Below, piece by piece: positions 9,239 through 20,744 of a DNA stretch of 43,544 nt. The notes below the pieces were generated by a model, which was not told where the DNA came from, made no database searches, and saw nothing but the letters and a program-made list of their open reading frames with translations. Each line of letters begins with the position of its first letter. Within the stretch, counting starts at the first letter, position 1. This DNA is from Beroe ovata (lineage: Eukaryota; Ctenophora; Nuda; Beroida; Beroidae), in NCBI GenBank assembly GCA_946803715.1, contig CAMPET010000324.1, forward strand, positions 1-43,544, in the 5' to 3' direction. Made by a program: the position numbers and the translations under genes.

Positions 9239-11619
9239 CTAATCCTGCTCGAGTTTGGGTTCCTGGCAGCTGAAGCATTTCTTCCGACGTGCGAAATTGT
9301 TCTCGGAACACGACTCTGAAATTCTGTGATCAGTTGAATTCGGAATAGGGCTTCTTTCTACTTTTCTACGACAGTTAGGGTATAGTAACAACTGACAGTG
9401 TGACAGCTAACCGACAGTATGACAGTATGAGAGTATGACAGTGTGACAGTATGACAGAGTGACAGTATGACAGTGTGACTCACCGCATATCCAATCGCCA
9501 GGCTGCTGTCTCCGACTTGTTGTCTCCTGCTGCACAACCTCCTGTTCTTCCCCCTTCCCCTCTCCGCAGCCTTTGCACGTGTCACGCCGCGCAAAGTTAT
9601 GGAAATTACCTGTCACCGGAGAAAATACGATAATTGCAGTGAAGGAATATTAGGGATTTTCGACCAAAAAAGGAATTAATTATAAAATGGATTCGGGGAT
9701 TTGAGTACATTCCTAAATTTCTATAAAGTTTGGGCAGGAATTTCACATCCCCTCAACCTACACAAGTACACAAAGTCATCTATTTGACTGCAATAATTAC
9801 TACTATAATTCATGATGACCCCTCACACAACTCCTATCAGATAATGGACACCACTTCTCTCTCCTAACGCACTGGTGATGTCATCAGCTGTCCTTATCAA
9901 GCTCTCCTCCGACTCCGAGTCACAGTATCTTAACGACCCGGCGACACGATATTCTGCCGGATTTGTCCGACTTATCATGGACAAGTTAGAGGATGAGAAT
10001 ATTCTACAGAACACGTCCCAGGAGTATACCTATACAGAGGAATCATTGAGAAAACTACAGTTTGTCATAACGAGTTTCCAGATCGCAGTGTGTATTGTGT
10101 GTATTGTTTATAGTTTTATTTTCCGAAGGAAGTGAAGAAGTATGAGATTTTGTATTTTGAGTGTTCACAAAAGCGACGATTCTGATATGAATGAACAGAA
10201 TTGAGAACTGCACATAGAATGGTTTCTAAAGAACCGAAATGAACAGAATTTCAGCAACTATAGATTTAAGAATTTCAATTTGTACTCACATCCGGCGCAC
10301 ATCCAATCCCCGTTTCTCACGGGGTTGCTCCTGCCACGTGCCGATCCCCTATCCCTGGGCTGGTCGTTAGAGCCACCGTTGTCAAGGTCAGCGCTGTTGT
10401 TGTTGTTGCTATGGTAACGGTTGCTGTCTCCAGCTGTGGGATATGTGTGTCAATAACGGAGCGTTTTTGGAAAAAAATCTATCATAATGGTTATTCACTG
10501 CTCTTTCATTGCTGCAACCTTCAGCAAAAAGTGGGGGTGTGTAATCTAAAGCATTGGGAATCGCATGGAATCATCAGGTGAGAACTTACATTTGGGCGCT
10601 TGGCATCCATAACACGAGGTTCGTCGAGCAAAGTTACTCATGTTACACCCTCGACAAGTCCAATCCATGCTGTCTGGTCGCTGTTTCCGACATTGGAAAC
10701 ACGCTGACCGGCGAGCGAAGTTGTGGGTCCCGCACGCACTACAACTCCAGTCTCCTGAGGGAGAGAGAGTTGCTATAGAAACAGTAGAGCAACAGTTGCT
10801 ATGGTAACAACAGTAGAGCAACAGTTGCTATGGTAACAATAGAGTAACACATAGTCATATTGCTCAGCGACAAGAATGGGTGGCAGGGGACAAACCGTTT
10901 CTAAACTCAAACTTGTCCTCTGACCCGTCCTTGTTCCTCTTACACTTGAAACAGGACTGTCTGCGAGCAAAATTGTTCGCCTGAAACAATTTATTCTCAT
11001 GCCTTACATTGACCATGCCTCAGAAAATTATACCCACTAGAAGTTCCAAGATGTCCCCACGCTTTGATCGGTCGCTATGATTATGTCAGAAATACTATGA
11101 ACTGCATAATCCGATGTCTGTTTGTTACCTGACATGACTCGTCACTGCATGTCCAGTCTCCATCCCTCACTTCTGCAGAACCACCGCCTTGCTCAGGGTC
11201 ACCTTCCGTCCTGTGGGATGCATATGAGTCACCGTAACAGTATGTCAGGAAGAGAGACGGGGGTGATGATTCTCATATCATGCCTGGGACGAGGGTTTAC
11301 AACAGAAATGCTTTTCGTCATCATAATCCTGTGACGTCATGAGGTCTTATATTAGGCATTAGGCATTAGGCGAGGGCATTAGGGCGCTCAAAGGGGGAAA
11401 ACTGTGACCGTAACGGCGAAACAACGCCTCCCATAATCACGGATGTTTGAGTGCTGGGGATAGAGCGCTGGGATGACATTATTAAAACGTCACATATACT
11501 CACTCGAGTCCGGCATCCTTGGACTTCTTGCAGTCGATACATCGTGTTCTCCGGGCAAAGTTATTCACGTTACACGACTCACACACCCAGTCTCCTGGCA
11601 GCACCTCACCACTACCCAT
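9239..11619 (-). CDS. six-finger RanBP2-type zinc-finger protein 3
   Basis: Seven exons (11619-11504, 11210-11129, 10980-10896, 10754-10590, 10433-10290, 9609-9484, 9315-9239) join in perfect phase to a 264-residue protein, MGSGEVLPGDWVC to PKLEQD. Six fingers follow the W-x-C-x(2-4)-C-x3-N-x6-C-x2-C pattern, nearly all with NFARR as in ZRANB2, whose fingers bind AGGUAA-like single-stranded RNA. Three introns cut fingers inside the first Cys pair or just after it. For example TGC...GGAT|GT restores CAGC, which argues that the model is right. A linker rich in Asn, Asp and Gly separates fingers 4 and 5. The start may instead lie in an upstream exon, because CTCTAG|CT directly precedes the ATG and a gap follows. 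The fingers are closer to ZRANB2 than those of genes 1 and 2. Confidence 0.88.
9376..9480. repeat. short minisatellite based on GACAGTRT
   Basis: About a dozen copies of an 8-9-base unit (GACAGTAT/GACAGTGT) lie directly next to the donor of a zinc-finger gene 3 exon at 9484. No coding role is claimed. Confidence 0.8.
9878..10135 (+). CDS. small tail-anchored membrane protein, nested antisense in an intron
   Basis: An 85-residue uninterrupted frame starts at ATG 9878; an in-frame TAA lies about 12 codons upstream. The first 60 residues are polar and mixed (for example SESQYLNDPATRYS), and the last part is a hydrophobic span (FQIAVCIVCIVYSFIF) closed by RRK. That is the layout of a tail-anchored membrane protein. 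It lies wholly in the intron between exons 10433-10290 and 9609-9484 of zinc-finger gene 3, on the other strand. I do not recognise a family. Composition looks protein-like and not repetitive, but a chance frame of this length is possible. Confidence 0.45.
   Translation: MSSAVLIKLSSDSESQYLNDPATRYSAGFVRLIMDKLEDENILQNTSQEYTYTEESLRKLQFVITSFQIAVCIVCIVYSFIFRRK
10781..10840. repeat. 29-bp tandem duplication carrying an X-box-like palindrome
   Basis: Two units of ACAGTAGAGCAACAGTTGCT plus ATGGTAACA. Each contains GTTGCTATGGTAAC (10795-10808 and 10824-10837), an imperfect palindrome close to RFX X-boxes. It sits in an intron just upstream of exon 10754-10590 of gene 3. Confidence 0.8.
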
Positions 11620-11628
11620 AGCTAGAGA

Positions 11629-11720
11629 CAGAGAGAGAGGGAGTGGGGGGTTAGAGCTAGAGAGAGTGGAGAAGTTAGAGCTAGAGAGAGAGGGGGTTAG
11701 AGCTAGAGAGAGGGAGTGGG
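11629..11720. repeat. GA-rich low-complexity tract
   Basis: AGAGAGAG-rich sequence with short repeats such as GTTAGAGCTAGAGAGAG. On the gene strand it is a long pyrimidine tract ending CTCTAG just before the first zinc-finger gene 3 exon, so it could serve as a 3' splice site for a 5'-leader intron. A related tract lies at 14111-14235. Confidence 0.7.
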
Positions 11721-11725
11721 GAAGT

Positions 11726-11754
11726 TGTTCACGTTACACGACTCACACACCCAG
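11726..11754 (-). pseudogene. fragment of zinc-finger gene 3 exon 1
   Basis: Repeats part of the finger coded at about 11560-11592 (WVCESCNVN) and runs straight into the N gap. It is best explained as misassembled or allelic sequence rather than a working exon. Confidence 0.6.
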
Positions 11755-12038
11755 NNNNNNNNNNNNNNNNNNNNNNNNNNNNNNNNNNNNNNNNNNNNNN
11801 NNNNNNNNNNNNNNNNNNNNNNNNNNNNNNNNNNNNNNNNNNNNNNNNNNNNNNNNNNNNNNNNNNNNNNNNNNNNNNNNNNNNNNNNNNNNNNNNNNNN
11901 NNNNNNNNNNNNNNNNNNNNNNNNNNNNNNNNNNNNNNNNNNNNNNNNNNNNNNNNNNNNNNNNNNNNNNNNNNNNNNNNNNNNNNNNNNNNNNNNNNNN
12001 NNNNNNNNNNNNNNNNNNNNNNNNNNNNNNNNNNNNNN
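11755..12038. other. assembly gap (N run)
   Basis: Unknown bases. The sequence before it repeats zinc-finger gene 3 exon 1, and the sequence after it matches about 14270 onward. Confidence 1.
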
Positions 12039-14067
12039 CCCCCCCCCGGGGGCGGTTCAGAGGGAGGAACTGAATTTAGGGGGTTTCTTCTGATTGAAGT
12101 TCAATAACAGAACTTTAAGTAAAAACTGTGAAAAATTACATGGTTATACAGGTGTGTCAGGGAGTATTATCAATTGATGTCTATAATGTCTATACAAGGG
12201 CTACAATAGTAAGATTACTCTATCTGCATGCAAAGAATCTAAATAAAATTTTATCAATAACAGAAATGGGTTTATCTAAAACATTATCATTATTCAAAAA
12301 CAGCACAAACGTCCCGAACAAGCGTCACAGAATGTGATCTCCTGTAAACTTTACAACATACCGAGAGTGTTTTATATCAAGCCTGATTATTACAAGTACC
12401 TCATCACGTGGCATTAATCAAAGTCACGTAACATCAATTAATGGTCACGTGACAATCATGAAGGAACTTATCTGATAGCTGTTACTGGGACTTGTTTTTA
12501 CGACTGGTTACGTCCCAAGCACCCAGGATTTTCTTTATACAAACAAGGGAGTAGAGGTGACTACAGAATGTTGTGAAGCCTGGGAAGAAAGGGAGCGTGG
12601 GTCAAAATTCAGGAGATTTTGGTTGTCAAAACCTAATAAGACACCAGATTGATGTGAGTGAATAATTCAGAGATCCAATGCTATGTTTGACATATCTAAT
12701 GATGAGATTTAATTGATAAATAGCAATGACTGTTGCGGCTATGACAGTGACTATCACAAATTAAGATTCTAACAATGATTCTAACCGAGAAAGTAGACAA
12801 CGTTGTCGTTGTCGGGCATCAGGAATTTCCGGGGCTTGGGTAGGCCCACCAAACTGTGCAGATCTTGATGTGGGATGAACCCCAGTGCTGAGGAGTGCAG
12901 AGGTTATGAGTGCTTCATTGTTTTCTTTGTCACATAAATATCACTTCAGACTATTTCATGCAATTTGGTAGATCTCACATCACTCCTTGCCAAGTTGAAA
13001 TTATTGCCCGAAATTACAATTCCCGACACTCACTTGCTGCCATGCCCCAGATTATGCAAGGGACAGAGATCAACATGAGAACCAGTCTGTAAGCCCAGAG
13101 GTAGCTACTGTTGTTAGTGTAGAGGGCTTTGAAACCGATAAAACACGATGGGACTACAGCCAGCCAGAGCGCCTGAAAAGAGTAGAGAGTTGAGAATAAT
13201 CCATCCAATGGGGGATTCGAAGTCAAATCATTTTCGTTCTTTTCAATTTCATGTTCTATTGGTTATATGACCTCTTGGTTTTGTGGTTATAGTGCCCTGT
13301 TCACCTTTTACCAAAATTTTTCTCTACGTATGAACATATGTGACGCGAGTACAAGAATACACACCGTACGCGTCATAGTCAAACTTTCGCCAAACCGGTT
13401 TTTTCTGGAGCCAAGTTGCGTTTGAGTGGAACGCGCGAACACAAATTTGTAAGCCGCGCGCGCAATGGAATGTGACTTGACTCCGGATTATTCATTTCAA
13501 ATATTTCCGTGCGTTCCGTAGACAAAGAATTCAAAGTGTGACCGATGAAAAATTTGCCAAAGTTAAGCAACTCCTTGAAGTGTAACTTCACATCAAAAGG
13601 CATCACACTCCAACGCAAAGATCTGAAGAATGCACACGTTCTTGACACCACTTCTACCTGTATTTCCATGGACAACGGGGCAAAACCAAACAATTGGAAG
13701 GGGTTAGATGGTACATTAAAGAGGTAAGAATGGGGTAAAATCATTACCTGCCATAGGTAGAGTGAGTTAATTCCGACCATGAACGCAGTTACACAAACAG
13801 CAGTCCCAAACATGCCGTGGTATAGCATGGTCCGTCGTACCATGTACTTGTACGTAACACTGGTCATGAACTGTTCAGCGACCTGAGTTAATTGAGTCGT
13901 TGATTGGGGGGTCGTTAATTGGGATGGCCGTTAATTGGGGGGGGCGTTAATTGAGAGTGGAGATTCATTGATATGCTGAGCGTCAGACATAGTGGTAACA
14001 GCAAGGATTTAATCTATGGTGAAATCGGACACAGACTACAGTTTGTCGTAGAACATGCATCTTTAGA
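12039..14067. repeat. block duplicated at about 14270-16495 (haplotype or duplication)
   Basis: The two blocks run in parallel with many substitutions and small indels. For example, both hold TGTCAGGGAGTATTATCAAT near 12156 and 14487, the three last exons of a membrane-protein gene, and GTTTGTCGTAGAACATGCAT just before the N at 14068 and near 16465. The block lacks the first two exons of that gene. An N at one end and a gap at the other favour an unmerged second haplotype. Confidence 0.85.
12781..13882 (-). CDS. multi-pass membrane protein, partial second copy
   Basis: Exons 13882-13748, 13172-13034 and 12887-12781 have the same lengths (135, 139 and 107 bases), splice sites and phases as the last three exons of the gene at 15082-17365. 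I see one residue change (VVPSCF against VVPACF). The first two exons are missing because the block ends at the N at 14068. Conserved coding beside changed introns shows that the gene is under constraint. Confidence 0.75.
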
Positions 14068-14068
14068 N

Positions 14069-14110
14069 CACACACCCAGTCACCCGGCAGCACCTCACCA
14101 CTACCCATAG
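14069..14110 (-). pseudogene. fragment of zinc-finger gene 3 exon 1
   Basis: Encodes MGSGEVLPGDWVC, with synonymous changes from the exon at 11504-11619, and begins at the N at 14068. It shows that the contig starting here overlaps the sequence left of the gap. Confidence 0.7.
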
Positions 14111-15081
14111 CTAGAGACAGAGAGAGTGGAGGGTAAGTTAGAGAAGAAGAGCTAGAGAGAGGGAGTGATAGAGGGAGTGAGGGGTTGAGCTAGCGAGAGA
14201 GGGGGAGAAGTTAGAGCTAGAGAGAGGAGGTTAGAGCAGGAACGTAGACAGACATTTTTTCCGGAGGGGGGGGGCTCCAAGGGGCGGTTCAGAGGGAGCT
14301 GAATTTAGAGAGTTCTTCTTCTGAGTGAAGTTCAATAACAGAACAGTTAGAGCTAGGGTTTGGTAATAAGGGCTATGGGTCATGGGAGAAGTTATGTGAA
14401 AACATAGGAGCTGGATAAAGGGGTTGCCGTGGAGTTAAATAACAGAACTTAAAGTAAAAACTGTGAAAATTACATGGTTATACAGGTGTGTCAGGGAGTA
14501 TTATCAATTGATGTCTAATATCTATACAAGGGCTACAATAGTAAGATTACTCTATCTGCATGCAAAGAATCTAAACAAAATTTTATCAATAACAGAAATG
14601 GGTTTATCTAAAACATTATCATTATTCAAAAAACAGCGCAAACGTCCCGAACAAGCGTCACAGAATGTGATCTCCTGTGAACTTTACAACATACCGAGTG
14701 TGTTTAAAGCCTGATTATAACAAGTACCTCATCACGTGACATAAGTCAAAGTCACGTGACATTGATTAATGGTCACGTGACATTAATGAATGAACTTATC
14801 TGATAACTGTTACTGGGACTTGTTTTTACGACTGGTTACGTCCCAAGCACCCAGGATTTTCTTTATACAAACAAGGGAGTAGAGGTGACTACAGAATGTT
14901 GTGAAGCCTGTTTGGAAGAGGGGTGTGGTTAGGGTCAAAATTCAGAAGATTTTGGTTGTCAAAACCTAATATGACACCAGATTGATGTGAGTGAACAATT
15001 CAGAGATCCAATGCTATGTTTGACATATTCAATGATAAAATGCAATGATTGAAGCGGTCATGACCGTACTAAATCAAGATT

Positions 15082-17365
15082 CTAACCGAGAAAGTAGACA
15101 ACGTTGTCGTTGTCAGGCATCAGGAATTTCCGGGGCTTTGGTAGGCCCACCAAACTGTGCAGATCTTGATGTGGGATGAACCCCAGTGCTGAGGAGTGCA
15201 GAGGTTAGAAGTGCTTCATTGCCAGTTGTCACATCAGTTGTCACATTTTAAACTTATCAACACTACTTATTACAATCAAATTTGAGCCTGACGATGTCGT
15301 TGAACGACGAAATTGATCGCAATTAAAAGACGTATTTTCATTCGTAAACAGAGTCAAAAGAGAATTAACTAACTATCTCTCATTGTCACATCAGACTCAT
15401 TAGCTTTCTCGTGCTATTTGGGACGCCTCAACAAGTCAATGGATCCACCACTCTTTGCCGAAATTTCGGTCAATGTAAATTCCTATCACTCACTTGCTGC
15501 CATGCCCCAAATGATGCAAGGGACAGAGATCAACATGAGAACCAGTCTGTAAGCCCAAAGGTAGCTACTGTTGTTAGTGTAGAGTGCTTTGAAACCGATA
15601 AAACACGCCGGGACTACAGCAAGCCACAGCGCCTGAAAAGAGTAGAGAGTTGAAAATAATCGATCCAATGGGGGATTCGAAGTCAAATCATTTTCGTTCT
15701 TTTGGTTGTATGACCTCTTGGTTTTGTGGTTATAGTGCCCTGTTCACCTTTAACCAAAATTTTTCTCTACGCATGAACATATGTGACGCGAGTACAAGAA
15801 TACACGCCGTACGCGTATAAGCGTATAAGTCAACCTTTCGCCAAACCGGTTTTTTCTGGAGCCAAGTTGCGTTTGAGTGGAACGCGCGAACACAAATTTT
15901 CAAGCCGCGCGCGCAATGGAATGTGACTTGACTCCGGATTATTCATTCCAAATATTTCCGTGCGTTCCGTAGACAAAGAATTCAAAGTGTGACCGATGGA
16001 AAATTTGCCAGAGTTAAGCAACTCCTTGAAGTGTAACTTCACATAAAAAGACACCACACTCCGACGCAAAGATCTTGACACGCGTTCTTGACACCACTTC
16101 TACCTGTCTTTCTATGGACAACGGGGCAAAACCAAACAGTCGGTTAAAAGGTACATCAAAGAGGTAAGAAGGGGGTGACATCATTACCTGCCATAGGTAG
16201 AGTGAGTTAATTCCGACCATGAACGCAGTTACACAAACAGCAGTCCCAAACATGCCGTGGTATAGCATGGTCCGTCGTACCATGTACTTGTACGTAACAC
16301 TGGTCATGAACTGTTCAGCAACCTGAGTTAATTGGGGGGGTCGTTAATTGAGTGGAGGTTAATTGGGCTGTTTATTGAGTGGAGATTCATTGATATGCTG
16401 AGCGTCAGACCGAATGGAGGCAGCAAGGTTTTAATCTATGGTGAAATCGGAAACAGACTACAGTTTGTCGTAGAACATGCATCTTTAGACAAAGTGACAC
16501 GTGTAAGAAAACACATGTCTCAATCACATGTCTTTGTGCTCCTATCACCATTGATTATTCTGCTTCACGGAATATTCTACACACGCACACACACACATAC
16601 ACACACAGAATTTGTACCTACATAGGTAGCGTCTTGCATGACTTTCCTCTAAAAAGACATAAATCAATCAAAAACAGCAAGTTTTGTGTGACGCACATAG
16701 TAGTATACAGCAATGTATTGTTTTTATTACAAATTACGCTTGTAACCTAATTACATAATATTCTAGATGATATAGTTACTGATTGGGAATTGGCGATTGA
16801 GCTTGCTGTATGATGCATTTTCTGACAATCATATAAATAGAAAAAATAAATAAATAAATAATAATCATCAGAAGTAATCCGAGTGATATTAAATTAAGAA
16901 ACGGTTATTTTCTAATCAGAGTATTCAACGTATAAATAGCGGTAAATCGTTGATAATTTACGGTTCATTGACAGGTTTATTCACAGAAAGACGATACTTC
17001 CAACACAATCGTTGAAAACTACAATCGGCCGAAACCTGATACCCCTCGATCACAAAAAGTTACGTTGTAGAGAGAACACTGCTGTCACTAGCACAGTGTC
17101 AGCAGAGCCAACTGTGTAAAGAAAACGCAGTTGAAACAAAACACACTACGTCACTACAGCAAGATTGACAAACACAACAACTCTCTAAGTCTACACGAAA
17201 AAGAATGTCGATTTTGATAGACACAACCAGACCTAAAACACCAAGATTACACCAAGATTAATGAGAGATTTATTACTAACACAACAGTGAGACTCTTACC
17301 TTTTCCCTGTATTTCCAGTCAGAACCGTCACTTCCCTCCGCCCTTGGTCCAGATGCAGACGACAT
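15082..17365 (-). CDS. 157-residue multi-pass membrane protein, family not recognised
   Basis: Five exons (17365-17300, 16648-16622, 16322-16188, 15632-15494, 15188-15082) give 474 bases in frame, from MSSASGPRAEGSDGSDWKYR to VVYFLG-stop. Exon 2 is a 27-base microexon (RKVMQDATY) between in-phase sites. A charged N terminus is followed by about three hydrophobic spans: MFGTAVCVTAFMVGINSLYL, LWLAVVPACFIGFKAL, and LVLMLISVPCIIWGM. The C terminus is polar with PKPRKFLMPDNDN. The duplicated copy at 12781-13882 keeps the same exon sizes. The gene start is about 450 bases past the ETFB stop on the same strand. Location and function are unknown; a small organelle or ER membrane protein is possible but not shown. 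Confidence 0.75.
16571..16612. repeat. CA-rich microsatellite
   Basis: A CACACACA run broken by a few T and G bases, next to the 27-base microexon of the membrane-protein gene. An AAATAAATAAATAAATAA run lies nearby at about 16845. Confidence 0.75.
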
Positions 17366-17815
17366 GGCTACTACTAGGGGGATTGATTAGATTGATTGAA
17401 ATAGATTTAAAGTGTTTAAAGTGGGTGCTAGAAAACCATGACTTGAATAAACATCATTTCCTTAAACATTGGAGAAAGCGGAGAATGATCAGGCGGTTCT
17501 TGTTAAAGTTGAGCTTACAGCTAGGGATATACTTGAGCAAGTATGAAACAAAGATTATATTCAGTTTGATTCAATGTATATAAATCCAGTGATACAAACA
17601 CTATACATCAACAATTTCGTTGGGGAGGAAAAATTATCATAAATTACTATATTCAACACAATCGATATAGTTCACACTCAACTGTTATATACCAACACTA
17701 CAATATACAACCTACACACATCAGAAGAAATTGTGGGAAACTTAGCTTTCATTAAAAATTCTCTGAGTGTGTATCAAAATGGCAGATCATTGTTTGATCT
17801 GAGGGGGGTCGGAGT

Positions 17816-19261
17816 CTATAAATGGCCCTTATCTTTGAGTTTTTCCAGAAGTGTGGTAACATCTGGAACTTTGTCACCGGCTTGTCTGACGGGAGGATCT
17901 TCCACATTGCGAACCTGATGAGAGAATAGAGAATGAATGAATATTCTATCGAATGTTAATTGAATACTGCATCGAATGTTAATTGAATACTGCATCGAAT
18001 GTTAATTAAAAATTGACTGCGATGGAAAAGTAAATTGATTGTCACAATCGAAAATTTAAAATTGAAGAATTCCTGAAGAAATGACAATTACCTTCAATCT
18101 AGGCGCTATGTCAACTCCCAATCCTTCAGGATTGAGTTTTTCAATCTTCTTCTTCTTGGCCTTCATGATGTTTGGAAGTGTAGCATATCTTGGTTCATTG
18201 AGCCTCAGATCTGCAGATATCACAGCAGGGAGGGAGACTGAGATATCTTCCAGACCTGTAGTAGAGGTGGATTTCTACAAAGAGTAGTAATATCGAGTAA
18301 AAAACTCTAATATCAACCACTCAATACCATACTCAAATTGCTTAATTGCAATCATCGGTCAAGCAGCCTCAAATCAAATTCAAATTCCAAGTGATCGTAC
18401 CTCCATCAATTTCTCTGGTGATCTTAAGCTTATCATCAGTTTTCTCCACAACACTAGCCATTGTTCCTTGAGGCCAGTCAAGGATTCCTGCTAGAAGCTG
18501 TGTTGTCTGGTTAGCATCATCATCAATAGCCTGAAATCGAAATGATTGAAGATGAATCTGAGTTATGGAAATGTTTAATGCAATGCTTTGAGGTATAAAA
18601 AGTGACCTGCTTTCCAAGAATTACAAGGTCTGGTTTTTCCTTCTCAACCAACTTTGCAAATATCTTGGCAACTGCAAGTGGTTGGAGGTCTGATTCTGTG
18701 CCTGCTGGTACCTCAACATGAATACCCCTGTCAGCACCCATAGCAAGGGCTGAAAAAGTTACCAATGATCAGACAAAGTACATAGCAAATAAAGCAACTT
18801 CAAATAGAGGAAACTCCATATAGTCATAACACCGAGTTTGTCAATCATGAGCTAAATTTCTGAAGAAGTTTGAAAACTTACCAGTCCTGATAGTTTCCTG
18901 ACTTTGAGTTGGTCCACAGCTTACAACAACTATTTCTTTTACAATCTTCTTCTGTTTCATCCTAACTGCTTCTTCAACTGCATTTTCATCAAAAGGATTC
19001 ATAGAATGCTTCACACCATCAGTGACAACACCTGAATAAAATGTGCTGTGCTAGAATATATGTTGAAAAGACTAATAACTGGAAACTGTAGTGTACGGTG
19101 TGTGGGTTTAATTCAATTGACTATATTGTCCAAACAGCTGAAGCTGATTCTGGACTGTTATTGCTTCTAGAATATTTACCAAGGTGGTCAGGGCGAACTC
19201 TGATTTTAACTGCATAATCTATGACTCTCTTGCAGCCAACGAGCACCCTGAGGCCAGACAT
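17816..19261 (-). CDS. ETFB: electron transfer flavoprotein subunit beta
   Basis: Six exons (19261-19180, 19031-18882, 18749-18607, 18530-18401, 18255-18092, 17914-17816) total 768 bases, which is 255 residues, the length of the human protein. Family blocks seen in order: [20 protein letters not shown] at the start, [35 protein letters not shown], the AMP/FAD-site region [26 protein letters not shown], and [20 protein letters not shown], which holds the recognition loop that docks acyl-CoA dehydrogenases. ETF beta pairs with ETF alpha in the mitochondrial matrix and passes electrons from fatty-acid and amino-acid dehydrogenases to ETF-QO. All residues I would expect are present, and the gene looks intact. 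One donor is the weaker CAG|GTCACT. Confidence 0.97.
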
Positions 19262-19699
19262 CACCTACACTGACTGAGACATTATCAATGAGTTAACAGA
19301 TTTCATGAGTCAAACCAATATTCATAGGAAATGCGAGTCATTAAAATTTGAAACTATAGAATAACCACTAAGCAGTGATCTACTGGCTTGTGCCAGTATA
19401 TTGAGACCAGTAAGTGGCTGCTAAATTCACAACAGTTGACATAATCAATTTTGATTTGAAGTAAGGTAGTCTAATATATTTTCTTTTATGGTATAGCAGT
19501 ACAGTAGAGTATGGCATAGTGTTCCCGCATTGCATGACCCAACATTCAAGTTTACAGAGTATAAGTACAGAGTATAAGACATAAGTACAGAGTATAAGTA
19601 CAAATTATGAATGAGGAGAAAACCATATGCACACAAGCATAGTATGAAAAGTTCACGACAAAAAATCTGGTTCTCGAAATTTCCATATTTTTATGAATA

Positions 19700-20175
19700 A
19701 GTGATTAATTGTCGATCGATGATAGACCCTGTCGAGAATTTCGTTTTGCGCGCGCGCGCGGCGCAAACTTATTCTCAGCGGCGCAAACTTATTCTCTTGC
19801 TGACGCAAGCCGCTTCGCGGCTTGCATCAGCGGTCTAGCATCGCCACTCGCCAAACAAGTGATTAAATATTTTGATACACATCAACATTTGTCAATCGAT
19901 GATATACCCTATTACCCTGTCGAGAATTTCGTTTCACGCGCGCGCGGCGCAAACTTATTGATTTCGCGGCTTGCATCATGATCAGCGGTCTGGCATCGCC
20001 CAACATTCGACAAATCAACATTTGCATTGATTTGTGCATTGCTGATAAGTTTCATTGCGTCACTAAAATAGCTGAAAGCAGAACAAGAACATTTGCGCAA
20101 CGTCCGCGTCATGCATCAGCCGCGGCGGCGCGGCGCGCGTTCAGCCAAGACTAGCCGCGCCCTGCACTGTTGTCA
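19700..20175. repeat. CG-rich duplicated region with a perfect hairpin
   Basis: Two related copies (about 19712-19850 and 19895-20000) share GTCGAGAATTTCGTTT, a GCGCGCGC run, GGCGCAAACTTATT and CGGTCT(A/G)GCATCGCC. The first contains GCAAGCCGC-TTC-GCGGCTTGC, a perfect 9-base stem near 19805-19825. Further CG-rich sequence follows to about 20175. It lies upstream of ETFB and downstream of the disordered-protein gene. An open frame across it is not taken as coding. Confidence 0.65.
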
Positions 20176-20744
20176 GAAATTGCGCGGCTCGGCAAGTTGA
20201 GCTTCGATTTTCATAATTGTTGGTAAAACTATTTTCAATAGATCAATATGGAATTGGAATGTTATCTTGAATTCAATATTCAATAACTTAACAGTTAACA
20301 CAATACTTTTATTTTCCAATCAGGCAGTCATTATACTAATACTATCATCATTAAGCATGATTTTGAAAGAAAAACTGGCTTCAACCCTGTACATTTGCCA
20401 TTGACAGCCAGAATCCCAGCAGAATGCAAACTACAGACAAAAATATACATGATAATATCGATCTTGTACGTCAGCCTTCTCCAAGAAAGCAAAATAAACA
20501 GCAAAAATATCAACAAATCTTAATATCATACATTTGAGTTCAGTTTTCATAGCAATATAAACATCAAACATGATAACATCAGTGTAAACAGGAAACAGTT
20601 TCGGAAACACTACACTGGTGGAGTAGGGTCCCGGAGGACGCAGTTCAAACATGACAAACACTTTTCTGGGACATACAAATCGAGCAAAAAACACCATTCC
20701 TATCAAAACAATACATGTACATTCCATCATTCACTAAACGTAAT

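Noticed and set aside
11519-12093. Plus-strand frames running through the N gap
   Set aside because: They consist mostly of unknown bases.
19709-19981. 90-codon frame across the CG-rich repeat
   Set aside because: It spans a tandem duplication with GCGC runs; the repetitive reading is explained by the duplication.
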